Assembly (NCBI RefSeq): GCF_002087335.1
Contig: NZ_MWVJ01000108.1
Coordinates: forward strand, 1-33,082
Length of the DNA: 33,082 nucleotides
Direction: 5' to 3'
Source: Pseudophaeobacter leonis
Lineage (GTDB): Bacteria > Pseudomonadota > Alphaproteobacteria > Rhodobacterales > Rhodobacteraceae
Numbering within the stretch: position 1 is the first letter of the stretch; the number at the start of each line of letters is the position of its first letter. Below are positions 1 through 7,685 of the stretch, piece after piece. Position numbers and translations under genes: made by a program. The notes under the pieces were generated by a model. The model saw nothing but the letters and a program-made list of their open reading frames with translations. It ran no database searches and was not told the origin of the DNA.

Positions 1-30
1 CTTGGCGCAACATGCAGGATCTGGAAATGG
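1..30. repeat. Terminal direct repeat, left copy (matches 33053-33082)
   Basis: These 30 bases are identical to the last 30 of the window. Joining the ends through this overlap restores one continuous IS3-A orfB frame without gap or duplication. This fits a circular molecule or an assembly overlap inside a repeated IS; sequence alone cannot separate the two. Confidence 0.95.
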
Positions 31-155
31 CCACCCTCGGCTGGGTCGATTGGTTCAACAACCGGCGTTTGCTTGGCCCCATCGGAAACATCCCGCCAGC
101 AGAGGCTGAACAGAACTACTATGCACAGCACGACGCGCTCGATAGGGTCGCGTGA
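1..155 (+). pseudogene. IS3-family transposase (IS3-A orfB), C-terminal part
   Basis: The reading frame is open from base 3 to the TGA at 153-155 and encodes the last ~50 residues of an IS3-type DDE transposase, including the conserved stretch FNNRRLLGPIGNIPPAEAE. It continues in frame from the fragment at the right end of the window (32795-33082) if the two ends are joined through their 30-bp overlap. After the stop codon the sequence runs into a typical IS3 right terminus, with a GC-rich tract ending in gcgattca near base 194. The N-terminal half and the orfA of this element are missing; an IS481-type element lies where they should be. It cannot encode an active transposase. Family assignment is firm; the exact IS is not named. 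Confidence 0.85.
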
Positions 156-201
156 AATGAAGCTATAGGTCTCCGGTGAAACCGGGGCGATTCATGGTTC
201 T

Positions 202-297
202 TCTTTCTCATCGTCCACTCCTCGGTGGTTACGATGAGCCAGAAACTCTCTCTTATCAAATCTCCCTATTTGGACCCATAAGCGCTGACGTCAGATA
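202..297. repeat. Direct repeat of the IS3-B 5' terminus, outer copy
   Basis: This ~95-bp stretch matches 633-729 at roughly 80 percent in the same orientation. Both contain the shared core gtccactcctcggtgg followed by gatgagc and end in gctgacgtcaga. On the minus strand it is the terminal region of an IS3-B element plus the first codons of its orfA (ATG at 211, beginning MRKKNHESP), after which the gene is lost at the IS3-A terminus. It is thus the stub of a second IS3-B copy abutting the end of the first. Confidence 0.8.
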
Positions 298-303
298 CGT
301 CTG

Positions 304-642
304 TCATGCTTTTTTGAGAAGGCGCAGTTCGAGCGCCTGCTCCGCAACCACTTCTTTGAGATCCCTTGCCTCGCGGCGCAGCTCCTTGACCTCATCAGTT
401 TTCGCAGCTCGTGCCGTATCGCCCGCCAGCCGCTTCTTTCCTGCCTCCAAGAAGTCCTTAGACCATTTGTAGTAAATCCCTTGGGAAATCCCCTCGCGGC
501 GGTACAGCTCTGCAATGCTGTCTTCGCCACGCAGGCCATCCAGGACGATCCTGATCTTCTCCTCAGAGGAATACTGTTTACGCGTGGCGCGTTTGATGTC
601 TTTGACGGTATTCTCGCCAGGGCTCTTGGTTGTCTTTCTCAC
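304..642 (-). CDS. IS3-family transposase orfA (IS3-B), HTH protein
   Basis: This is an IS3 orfA-type protein of 112 codons, starting at a GTG (642), with a helix-turn-helix in residues ~20-60 (EEKIRIVLDGLRGEDSIAEL and GISQGIYYKWSKDF). It ends in a leucine-rich helix (LKEVVAEQALELRLLKK) of the kind that pairs with orfB for dimerisation. The end of the gene carries a run of A followed by GCATGA, a plausible programmed -1 frameshift site used in this family to make the OrfAB fusion. No orfB follows: the sequence passes directly into the terminus of another copy (202-297). A matching orfB C-terminus lies far away at 11596-12112. The orfA is intact but cannot transpose the element alone. Confidence 0.85.
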   Translation of the reverse strand: MRKTTKSPGENTVKDIKRATRKQYSSEEKIRIVLDGLRGEDSIAELYRREGISQGIYYKWSKDFLEAGKKRLAGDTARAAKTDEVKELRREARDLKEVVAEQALELRLLKKA

Positions 643-729
643 CGTCCACTCCTCGGTGGCCTATGATGAGCAACAAACCCTCTCTTCGCAAATATCCCCA
701 TTTGGCCCCATAGGTGCTGACGTCAGACA
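633..729. repeat. IS3-B 5' terminus (inner copy of direct repeat)
   Basis: This is the end of the IS3-B element that carries the orfA at 304-642, read outward on the plus strand. It matches 202-297, and its beginning, gatgagc followed by aaccctctctt, resembles the right terminus of the same IS at 12125-12180 (gatgagccaaactctctctt). An IS5 remnant begins immediately after it. Confidence 0.75.
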
Positions 730-1227
730 ATTGGCATCGATGAGGAAACCTTGGAAATACGTGCCGTTGAGGTCACGAATAGTAGTAGCGGTGACGCACC
801 CATGTTACCTGACCTACTCGAGCTGATTCCGCCGGACCAATAGATTGGCAGTGTCACCGGGGACGGGGCTTATGACACGCGCAAATGTCACGACGCGATC
901 GCAGCCCGTAATGCCCACGCTGTCATTCCACCGCGAAAGAATGCGAAGCTATGGAAACGTAACACGCCCGGAGCCAGAGCACGAAATGAAGCGGGTCGGT
1001 CCTCAAATTACCATGGGCGCGCATTTTGGCGGCAAGTCACCGGGTATCACCGCCGAAGCCGCGTCGAAATGAATATTCATTGTATAAAACTACTCGACCA
1101 ATCACTGATGGCGAGCGCCTTTGAAAGGCTGGTCGCGGAAATCCAATTTCGTATCGCAGTCCTCAACTGCTACACGACTCTTGGCAAACCTCTCACTGAG
1201 CTAGTAGGCAAAGCCCGTCTGGGGTAA
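728..1227 (+). pseudogene. IS5-family transposase, C-terminal remnant with in-frame stop
   Basis: One frame runs from ~730 to the TAA at 1225-1227 and encodes the C-terminal half of an IS5 (IS903-like) DDE transposase. Recognisable stretches are GDAPMLPDLLELIPPDQ, TGDGAYDTRKCHDAIAARNA, VIPPRKNAKLWKR and YHRRSRVEMNIHCIKLL, the last carrying the family's Y-(2)-R-(3)-E signature with the catalytic Glu. The frame is broken by a TAG at 841-843, directly before IGSVTGDGAYD, where a sense codon is expected. The N-terminal half is absent because the IS3-B terminus replaces it. It is dead as a transposase gene. Confidence 0.85.
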
Positions 1228-1248
1228 GGGGAAGCTCCACCATCAGAT

Positions 1249-1266
1249 GATTTGTGCTACAAAGCC
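1249..1266. repeat. IS5 right terminal inverted repeat
   Basis: The 18-mer gatttgtgctacaaagcc is the reverse complement of an IS903/IS5-type terminus (ggctttgtNgcacaaatc). It marks the right end of the IS5 remnant; the left inverted repeat is gone. The following 156 bp to the glycosyltransferase stop hold no gene that I can see. Confidence 0.75.
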
Positions 1267-1422
1267 GATTCACACGACCAATGCTATTGAAGCGCTGAAG
1301 CCGAAATATAAGATTTTCGTAAATATACGCAGCTCCCCGTTATTCGAAAGAAGGCCAAACTATTCCACAGCGTTTCGAATGCTCGGTTAGCTGAATTCAA
1401 TGATGTCAATCTCCAATGGATT

Positions 1423-2499
1423 TCAGACAGGAGTGAACCCTTTTTCTCCTTTTCCCTCTGCCATTAGATCGGTCTCAGCCAAGAGCCAATTGTATAATGA
1501 TCCAATTCCTGTTTTCAAGGGATCGGCAAAGGAATCCTGGAGATCCTTGCGTTCTCTATAGAGCTCGCGAACATCCTTGGGAACTTTTATATCATTGTCA
1601 AAAGCGCCATAGTACCACCAGCCTTTCGGAATCTCTGGAGAGGTTTTCGATAAAACCTGCTGACGATACCACCACCAAAGCTCGTAGATCTCCGTGTTGT
1701 CCTGCGCATATCGTTGCGTCATCGTATCCCCAACTGGGCCGAGCTTGGTGAAATGATAAAACCGTAATAGTTTTCCGTTGATCCGGGCCGCCCCGTTTTC
1801 ATCATAGCGCATGTCTCGCTGGCTGAGGTTCCAGCTGGCCACATTGAAGCCTGGATCACGCAACACTTTGACGTTGTCAAAGAAGCAGGGCACCAAGTTA
1901 CACCATTTCTGGTCCACGAATACGCCGATGTCCAACCGGTCGTGACACCAATCACAAAGACGGTCATCCCACCATTGGGCAAATCGCTTGCCTTCTTCAT
2001 CGTTGGCCATCGCAACGAAACCCAGATTGAAAACACCGTAATTCAGAGAAGCAATCTCATTATCCTGAATGGCCCATTTGTCATTTCGTGGTTCTGGGTC
2101 AGCCTGATGAGGCGTCAGTACGATCGAGAAGTCGTCCAGCAGTTCGATCACCGGGTCCATGTTATTGACCACAGCAATATCCGGGTCAAAATAAAAGAGC
2201 TTTTCGCAGTCTCGCTCCTTTAGCAAGCGCACGGAAGCGCGTCCTTTCACAGCTGTACAGGCCTCAACGACATCATGGCCGAATAGCCAGGCATCAGTTT
2301 TGTCTCCAAAAAGATCGTCGGCCGTAAGGACTCCGTCGAAATCCTCCTCGGAGAGATCAAAAACGAACCCCTCTGGCTTTTTATCCGTCAGCACCGCCCA
2401 AATTACCCAGTCAGGGTGTTGCGCCCGCAGGGTTTTGGAAAGAACCCGAGCCCGGTTCAGATAACTGTAGGAGAAGCTGGTGAATGCGTGAATTGTCAT
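1423..2499 (-). CDS. Nucleotide-sugar glycosyltransferase, GT-A (GT8-like) fold
   Basis: The protein has 358 residues and is predicted cytosolic. It begins with a strand typical of GT-A enzymes (MTIHAFTSFSYSYLNRARVL) and carries a metal-binding DxD motif, FDPDIAV (DPD at residues 105-107). Family-like blocks follow: NYGVFNLGFVAM (residues ~153-164), DQKWCNLVP (196-204), FNVASWNLS (218-226) and FYHFTK (247-252), where the late His is often part of the active site. It presumably transfers a sugar from a nucleotide donor during polysaccharide or glycoconjugate synthesis; donor and acceptor cannot be read. Its ATG overlaps the stop of the upstream 2496-4760 gene by 4 bp (ATGA), indicating translational coupling. 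An IS5 end lies ~160 bp beyond its stop. Sure of the fold, less of the exact family. Confidence 0.75.
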   Translation of the reverse strand: MTIHAFTSFSYSYLNRARVLSKTLRAQHPDWVIWAVLTDKKPEGFVFDLSEEDFDGVLTADDLFGDKTDAWLFGHDVVEACTAVKGRASVRLLKERDCEKLFYFDPDIAVVNNMDPVIELLDDFSIVLTPHQADPEPRNDKWAIQDNEIASLNYGVFNLGFVAMANDEEGKRFAQWWDDRLCDWCHDRLDIGVFVDQKWCNLVPCFFDNVKVLRDPGFNVASWNLSQRDMRYDENGAARINGKLLRFYHFTKLGPVGDTMTQRYAQDNTEIYELWWWYRQQVLSKTSPEIPKGWWYYGAFDNDIKVPKDVRELYRERKDLQDSFADPLKTGIGSLYNWLLAETDLMAEGKGEKGFTPV

Positions 2500-4760
2500 T
2501 TGTCGCTCGTCTTGTTTAAAAAGTCGAAACTCATTGCGCTCACTGAGCGACTAACCATCGTTTTCTTACGTTCAGTACGCAACTTTTCCACCATATTCTT
2601 GGCTCGCCCATCAGTAAGAAAGTCCACTAGGTCGTCTTCTCCAGCCAACACGCGACCACGCCCGAGTTTTTCGACTGTCGCGGCCACGTTTCCACTATTC
2701 GGGTTGGTGAGTACAAAAGCGCCCCCGGCCAACGCTTCAAATGTTGAGAGGGAAAAGGTCTCGGGACAGGTCGCCCAATGCAGGACAATGTCGGTCTTCT
2801 CGTCTGCAACAGCATCAATCATGGCGGAGGGATTATCCGATGTCACGCTAACGGGGACATGCCTTACAAGCGCCGAGGGGGGGGGGTTAGTGCCTAGGTA
2901 AACAAAATCAAAGTTTTGGTCATCCTTGAAACTTTTCAACAAGTGATCGAAGACGTTCCAACCCTTGTGGCGTGCTGGGTATCCCAAAAATGCAATCGTG
3001 ATCTTGTCGGCGTCTTTTGGTGTTGCGCCCTCCCGAGCAATCCAATCGAGAGACACGTGCTGGTGCACATCAAGCTTACCAGCCTTGGCACCAAACCGCG
3101 CCCCCCAAAGGTCTGCACAGAACTCTGAGGGGCTTAGAACATGAACATCCAAACGTTCAAAAAATGACTGCAATCTCTTTTGATGCTGCACTCTTTCTTC
3201 GCCGTAAAAACACAGGGTGCAGGCGTTGGATTCCACCGGTGGCGCACCGCAGAACGTAACGTCGTTGCGTTGTAAGGCATAGCTCGGACAAACAGAGAAA
3301 AAGTCGTGGGTCCAGAAGTGGCATTGATTTTTCCCCGTGGCGAGAACCAAATCGGTAACTTGCTCCGGGTGATGCCCAAGCAGGTGATGAACTACGACAT
3401 GGATGTCTGGCAGTTTTTCTGCCAACATTTCCGTCGCCAGAATCAATTGGCTCATGCGGGCAGCCCCCAGCATATCCCGACCAAGGATCAAATTGACTGC
3501 GACATCCGGGTCCTCTGCGGCGTGCGCGAGCCTCGGTAGGGGCTGATATGGATGCAGATTAAGATAAATCACCCCGTTTTCGGCCGAGAGCTCTTCTTCC
3601 CGCTGTATGCAATACTGGATTCCACCGGCAATTTCCCGATAGTTGTCATGACCAACAGATAGCAGGAGTTTTTTGTTGTGTTGACGACCAACCGCCTTCA
3701 AGATTGTTCTAGAGATATTTTTCGCATCAAGCCATCTTTTCGGCGTTTCCCCACTGTGCCATTGCGCGACAATGTCTTCAAGAGGTAGTTGTGTTATCAA
3801 TTTTTCCGCGACAAACCCACCAGGATGGCGTGGATTTCTGCCTTCGGCACGGCCACCAATAACATAATGCCAAAACGGATTTATCCCGGATGCTTTAATG
3901 TCGGGATTCGCTTCAAGGTAATAGTCAACCGAGAAGTTAGAATTTGGATCACGCCCTTCCTTCCACCCAGAAAGAACAAAATGCATGAGCGGATCAACCC
4001 CCGCCTGTTTGATATCTGGGTATTTACTCAGGTAGAAGACCGTGTCGAATTCATCATTGATCGTATTCATCTCGTAAACGAGTTTCTCTTCTGAAATATG
4101 AGCTAATTCAGAAAACTCCTCAGTATTTAACTGCTCTTCAGCGCCCCCTCCTGGCACCGCTTCCGGAGGAAGCGCCCCTCGACCTTCGTCCCTTCCGGCC
4201 ACCACATAATGCCAAAACGGGTTGATACCCTTGTCCGAAACATCCTTGTTCTCTTCCAGATAGAATGTTGTCGAGAAATCAGGGTGAGGATCACGCCCTT
4301 CTCTCCAACCCTGCATCAGATAGTGCGTCAGCGGATCAAGACCCGCATCGGCAACATCACTGTTCGCGGCTAGGTAAAAATTAGCGTCAAAAAACGGCTC
4401 TATGGCCGCCGCCTCATAGCATGGTTCAAGGTCATATATTGCGCTTCCAGGCTGAGATGCTTTGCCTTCTTGGCGGCCAATTGTTACGTAATGCCAGAGT
4501 GGGTTGTTTCCAGATTTTGCAATATCTGGGTTGTTTTCAAGGTAATACGACGTTGAGAAATGAGGCGATGGATCCCGGCCTTCATACCACCCGTGCAAAA
4601 AGTAGTGCAGCAATGGATCTATTCCGGCCATCCTAACGTCAGGATATTTCTCCAGATAAAATACTTTATCAAACGCTTCGTTAATCGCCTCGGTGTCCTG
4701 GATCGTCAATTGATCTGGGTGGGAGGCAATAGGTGTATTAGAGAATTCAAAATTGGGCAT
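2496..4760 (-). CDS. Large glycosyltransferase: three tandem FYL..YPD repeats plus GT-B domain
   Basis: From the ATG at 4760 the protein has 754 residues. The frame stays open to an ATG at 4880, but those 40 extra residues look unlike the family, so the later start is preferred although no clear ribosome site precedes either. The N-terminal part holds three copies (residues ~29-97, 123-193, 238-308) of a ~70-residue module made of two half-repeats: FYL..YPDV..AGIDPL.HY with GW.EGRDP, then YYLE.NPDI...G.NP.WHYV with GR.EGR. The C-terminal part (~360-750) is GT-B/GT4-like, with LSPSEFCADLWG, IAFLGYPARHKGW and CPETFSLSTFEALAGGAFVL, the last being the donor-binding Glu region. A CxxC-like cluster (SNACTLCFYG) lies mid-domain. 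It is coupled to the GT-A gene downstream and is probably a surface-polysaccharide enzyme. A run of ten G (ten C in the coding strand) lies in the GT-B part. Confidence 0.8.
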   Translation of the reverse strand: MPNFEFSNTPIASHPDQLTIQDTEAINEAFDKVFYLEKYPDVRMAGIDPLLHYFLHGWYEGRDPSPHFSTSYYLENNPDIAKSGNNPLWHYVTIGRQEGKASQPGSAIYDLEPCYEAAAIEPFFDANFYLAANSDVADAGLDPLTHYLMQGWREGRDPHPDFSTTFYLEENKDVSDKGINPFWHYVVAGRDEGRGALPPEAVPGGGAEEQLNTEEFSELAHISEEKLVYEMNTINDEFDTVFYLSKYPDIKQAGVDPLMHFVLSGWKEGRDPNSNFSVDYYLEANPDIKASGINPFWHYVIGGRAEGRNPRHPGGFVAEKLITQLPLEDIVAQWHSGETPKRWLDAKNISRTILKAVGRQHNKKLLLSVGHDNYREIAGGIQYCIQREEELSAENGVIYLNLHPYQPLPRLAHAAEDPDVAVNLILGRDMLGAARMSQLILATEMLAEKLPDIHVVVHHLLGHHPEQVTDLVLATGKNQCHFWTHDFFSVCPSYALQRNDVTFCGAPPVESNACTLCFYGEERVQHQKRLQSFFERLDVHVLSPSEFCADLWGARFGAKAGKLDVHQHVSLDWIAREGATPKDADKITIAFLGYPARHKGWNVFDHLLKSFKDDQNFDFVYLGTNPPPSALVRHVPVSVTSDNPSAMIDAVADEKTDIVLHWATCPETFSLSTFEALAGGAFVLTNPNSGNVAATVEKLGRGRVLAGEDDLVDFLTDGRAKNMVEKLRTERKKTMVSRSVSAMSFDFLNKTSDK
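2877..2886. repeat. G10 homopolymer inside glycosyltransferase coding sequence
   Basis: Ten consecutive G on the plus strand encode the Pro-Pro-Pro stretch of LGTNPPPSAL in the glycosyltransferase. Gain or loss of one base would truncate the GT-B domain and uncouple the downstream GT-A gene. Confidence 0.95.
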
Positions 4761-4974
4761 GAAAAATATCTCGACGCTGAAAGCTTCACTCCCTGTTTTT
4801 AACGACTCATTAGGAGAAGGTCCACTTAGATATTTCCCACAAGCCCAGATTTTTTTCGCAGCAGGCCATCTATGTTTCATAGGCCACCGAAGTGTCCAGG
4901 AGAGCCCTGACGGTCAAAGGACCGGTAGGCTCTGAGCATCAGCATGAGCCTCCCCCCAAAGAATTATTAGTGAT

Positions 4975-6182
4975 GGATTCAGCCGGTCAGTGCAACACAG
5001 TTTAGAACTTTGGATTTAAGGACTGTGTTGATGACCAAGCCGCACCCGATGGATGAACAAAAGAAATCAGTTATTTGGCGCGAGTGGGAACGTGGAACGC
5101 CAATGGCAAATATTGCACGCGTCATCGACAAGCCACCTGCCACCGTTTTCTCATATCTCCAGTATCATGGTGGCATCAGGCCCCGCCATCGTTTTAGATG
5201 TGCGCAGGCGTTAAGCTTGGAAGAACGTGAAGAGATTTCGCGCGGCATTTCTCATGGACATAGCCTTCGATTTATCGCCAATGTTTTAGGCCGTAGCCCG
5301 TCTACTGTAAGCCGTGAGGTCCACAAAAACGGTGGACGGAAGAGATATCGTGCTCTCATTGCAGACACATCTGCTTGGCGGCGCGGGCGACGACCAAAGC
5401 CGTTCTTACTGAGCCAAAACGCAGCGCTGAAGGATCTCGTTGACGCCAAGCTTCGTGCAGACTGGTCCCCTGAACAGATCGCAGGATGGCTCAAACTCAC
5501 CTACTCAGGCACCGAAGGAATGTATGTGTCGCATGAGACGATTTATAAAAGTCTGTTTGTGCAAACGCGCGGACTGTTCCACAAAGAGTTACGCAACCAT
5601 CTCAGAAGTAAGCGTAAATTCCGACATGCCAAAGATCACAAGCCAGGATCAGGACAACAAATTGTCGAAGGCGTATCCATCCGGGACAGACCTGCTGCTG
5701 TCGAGGATCGCGCGGTTCCAGGCCATTGGGAGGGCGATCTCATTTGTGGGTCGAAGAACAGCTACATCGCCACGGTCGTTGAGCGTCAGACCCGATTTAC
5801 GATCTTGGTGAAAGTTGACGGCAAAAAGACTGATGTCGTTGTGCCCGCTTTGGCCCGTCACATGACTGAATTACCCAGCCAGTTGAAGCAAAGCCTTACC
5901 TGGGATCGAGGAACGGAATTAGCCTCGCATCAGAAGTTCACGGTCGCCACAGATATCGATGTCTACTTCTGCGACCCAAGCAGCCCATGGCAACGCGGAA
6001 CAAATGAAAATACCAACGGTTTGCTGCGCCAATACTTTCCGAAAGGGTCCTGTCTTTCCAGCTACTCTCAGGAACAGTTGGACGAGATCGCAAACCATCT
6101 TAACAACCGGCCGCGGAAAACCTTGGGATTCCTGACGCCAGCGCATAGGCTAGAGCAGGTGTTGCACTGACCGGCTGAATCC
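4975..6182 (+). mobile_element. IS30-family insertion sequence, apparently complete
   Basis: A single transposase gene is enclosed by near-perfect terminal inverted repeats: ggattcagccggtcagtgca at the left and its reverse complement, tgcactgaccggctgaatcc, at the right. The repeats extend at least 24 bp (through gtgttgcac) and two or three flanking bases also match. I cannot define an exact target duplication because the flanking gat/atc is itself palindromic. It is the best-preserved IS in the window. It separates the upstream end of the glycosyltransferase locus from the IS3-C fragment. Confidence 0.85.
5031..6170 (+). CDS. IS30-family transposase
   Basis: This DDE transposase has 379 residues. 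The ATG at 5031 is chosen because an AAGGA stands 8 bases upstream; a TTG at 5010 is in frame but lacks this. An N-terminal HTH (WREWERGTPMANIARVIDKP) is followed by a second one (LSLEEREEISRGISHGHSLR, then VLGRSPSTVSREV) typical of IS30. The catalytic region shows VPGHWEGDLI (first Asp), TWDRGTELASH (second Asp) and GTNENTNGLLRQYFPKG (Glu), followed by LNNRPRKTLGFLTPAHRLEQ. No stop or frameshift is visible and both terminal repeats are present, so it may be active. Confidence 0.93.
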   Translation: MTKPHPMDEQKKSVIWREWERGTPMANIARVIDKPPATVFSYLQYHGGIRPRHRFRCAQALSLEEREEISRGISHGHSLRFIANVLGRSPSTVSREVHKNGGRKRYRALIADTSAWRRGRRPKPFLLSQNAALKDLVDAKLRADWSPEQIAGWLKLTYSGTEGMYVSHETIYKSLFVQTRGLFHKELRNHLRSKRKFRHAKDHKPGSGQQIVEGVSIRDRPAAVEDRAVPGHWEGDLICGSKNSYIATVVERQTRFTILVKVDGKKTDVVVPALARHMTELPSQLKQSLTWDRGTELASHQKFTVATDIDVYFCDPSSPWQRGTNENTNGLLRQYFPKGSCLSSYSQEQLDEIANHLNNRPRKTLGFLTPAHRLEQVLH

Positions 6183-6233
6183 ATCGTGCTCAAAAGTAGA
6201 ATTTTCTCAACAGTATATCTGAGGAGATTTTTG

Positions 6234-6341
6234 ATGAAGACCGCTCGATTTAGAGACGCCCAGATTATGTCTATCCTGAAGCAGACAGAAGGCGGCGTGC
6301 CGGTGTCTGAGCTTTGCAATGAGTACGGGATGAGCAGCGCG
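6234..6341 (+). pseudogene. IS3-C orfA, N-terminal fragment
   Basis: An ATG at 6234, preceded by gaggag, opens a frame reading MKTARFRDAQIMSILKQTEG and then VPVSELCNEYGMSSA, the start of a common IS3-type orfA with HTH. Similarity stops at 6341, where unrelated IS3-D sequence of opposite orientation begins. The matching orfB C-terminus lies at 7256-7585, so 6342-7255 looks like foreign IS material inside a gutted IS3-C copy. Confidence 0.75.
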
Positions 6342-6603
6342 CTTGCTCACCTTCCAAAAAATCGCCCTCCAGCGTCAGCTGGCCAATATTCGCATGTAGC
6401 GATTTGACGTCGACCTCAGCTTACTTCGACGCCTTGGGTTTGTCGTCGAAAACGTCCGTCAAGCCTTCGAGAAGCAGATCTTTCCACTGCTTGATTTGGT
6501 TCGGATGAACGTCGAACTGCGTGGCCAGCTCGCCCATCACCTTGTCGCCCTTCAATGCCGCCAGTGCAACCTTCGCCTTAAATGCTGGGCTGTGGTTCCA
6601 TGG
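6342..6603 (-). pseudogene. IS3-D orfA fragment with in-frame stop
   Basis: Read on the minus strand, the frame gives NHSPAFKAKVALAALKGDKV and then FDVHPNQIKQWKDLLLEG, an IS3-type orfA HTH. An in-frame TAA (6421-6423) follows, and then more recognisable orfA sequence (AEVDVKSLHANIGQLTLEGD). Both ends are cut: the N-terminus runs into an IS110 fragment at ~6603 and the C-terminus into the IS3-C orfA stub at 6341. The orfB is missing. Confidence 0.75.
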
Positions 6604-6754
6604 CGACCACACACCGGGGTTGTTGGGCGAGAAAGTTGAGGAACTTGGCTCGATTTACTTTCTTTCGAAAAGCAACAGAACCATCGGCGTGGGCGCCGTG
6701 TAGCTGAAACACGTTCTTTGCCAGGTCGACGCCAATAATGCTAACTTCCGTCAT
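6604..6754 (-). pseudogene. IS110-family transposase, N-terminal fragment
   Basis: The ATG at 6754 has a strong ribosome site (ggaggga) a few bases upstream. The first ~50 codons read MTEVSIIGVDLAKNVFQLHG and later AQQPRCVVAME, the N-terminal DEDD (RuvC-like) domain of IS110/IS1111 transposases, with the first catalytic Asp in GVDLAK. The gene is cut right after CVVAME and joins the IS3-D orfA fragment. About 90 bp of leader upstream probably belongs to the same element. Confidence 0.8.
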
Positions 6755-6896
6755 GGATGCTCCCTCCTTCGTAGTGATATTCTTCGAAACATCACTTTGG
6801 CACATTGCGATGCCGTTCAAACGGGGGGATCCACGCCATCACTAACTTTCAAATTGGACCACTCAGGTGGGGCAGCTCAAGGGCATTCCACCATGC

Positions 6897-7247
6897 GGTA
6901 AGGTGCTTGACAGCTAACGCCCCATTACGAAAGGTTTCTATTGCCAAGACTGTGACTTGCCCCACGCTAGGCATGGACTGAGACCGTCGCGCCGCTTCGG
7001 CTTCTTTGGCGGGACGCTTCATCTTCTGATCCAGCGCCGTAATCTGAACATTGAGACATTAGATCTGTGCGAGATATACATGGGGGAGTTCTCGAACACC
7101 ATCTGAAAGCCTACGGTCTCGTTTTAAACTGCGTCGGCCAGACGTTTGACGTGAATAGCTCCCTTCGGCGCAACGACGCCGTACTCTGCAAGATGGCCAC
7201 GCAGTGCGTTGATCGTCTGGGTTCGCTGGCCGATGAACGTCATGCGG
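6897..7247 (-). pseudogene. IS110-family transposase, decayed central fragment
   Basis: On the minus strand the frame reads IGQRTQTINALRGHLAEYGV and then VAPKGAIHVKRLADAV before a stop. After ~70 bp of unrecognisable sequence it reads ITALDQKMKRPAKEAEAARR followed by SMPSVGQVTVLA, the helical linker and the helix-hairpin-helix-like segment found before the Tnp_20 domain of IS110 proteins. This central part lies upstream (in minus-strand sense) of the N-terminal fragment at 6604-6754, so the two cannot be one gene in order. They are either different copies or rearranged. Confidence 0.6.
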
Positions 7248-7255
7248 GATCAGTC

Positions 7256-7585
7256 TGCGGATGGCAGCACGTTCCGGACGCTAACCGTGCTGGATAATTT
7301 CAATCGTGATGGGTTTGGCACTGAAGTGGACTTTTCTATGCCTGCGCTGTGCGTCATCGTAGCCTTAACAAGATCATTGAATGGCTCCTTGTGCCGCAGC
7401 AGAATGCCTACATCGAACGTTACAATCGCTCGGTTCGCCACGAATGGCTGGATCAGAGCAACATTGAAACGGTAGAGGGGGCACAAGACAAGACGACACG
7501 ATGGCTCTGGACTTACAACAACAACAGACCCAACATGGCACTCGGTCGGATCACACCCGTTATGAAATTGAAAATAGCCGCGTAG
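7256..7585 (+). pseudogene. IS3-C orfB, C-terminal fragment, frameshifted
   Basis: The sequence first reads FRTLTVLDNFNRDGFGTEVD, the beginning of the rve domain of IS3 orfB. Then, after frame disruption and internal loss, it reads QQNAYIERYNRSVRHEWLDQ (catalytic Glu in YIER) and WTYNNNRPNMALGRITPVMK, ending at a TAG (7583-7585). It matches the orfB expected to pair with the orfA start at 6234-6341. The right terminus lies near 7600-7616 (actaaaaatgggg). A diverged inverted copy of this 3' end lies at 9966-10084. Confidence 0.75.
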
Positions 7586-7685
7586 ATCTACAGGCGGATC
7601 CTACTAAAAATGGGGCGGCGGTATCGCCTCTATCTTTTACAATCAAAGTATGACATTGATCATACCCAAAATAAAGTGATCCCTT

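Noticed and set aside
1423..4760. Several open frames antisense to the glycosyltransferases
   Set aside because: They lie wholly inside two long genes with clear domain content and show no family features.
4867..4885. Sequence tcggtggcctatga shared with the IS3-B terminus (652-668)
   Set aside because: A 14-bp match is near chance level and the flanks do not align; not called as an IS end.
5010..5030. Earlier TTG start for the IS30 transposase
   Set aside because: The ATG at 5031 has a good ribosome site at the right spacing; the extra residues are not family-like.
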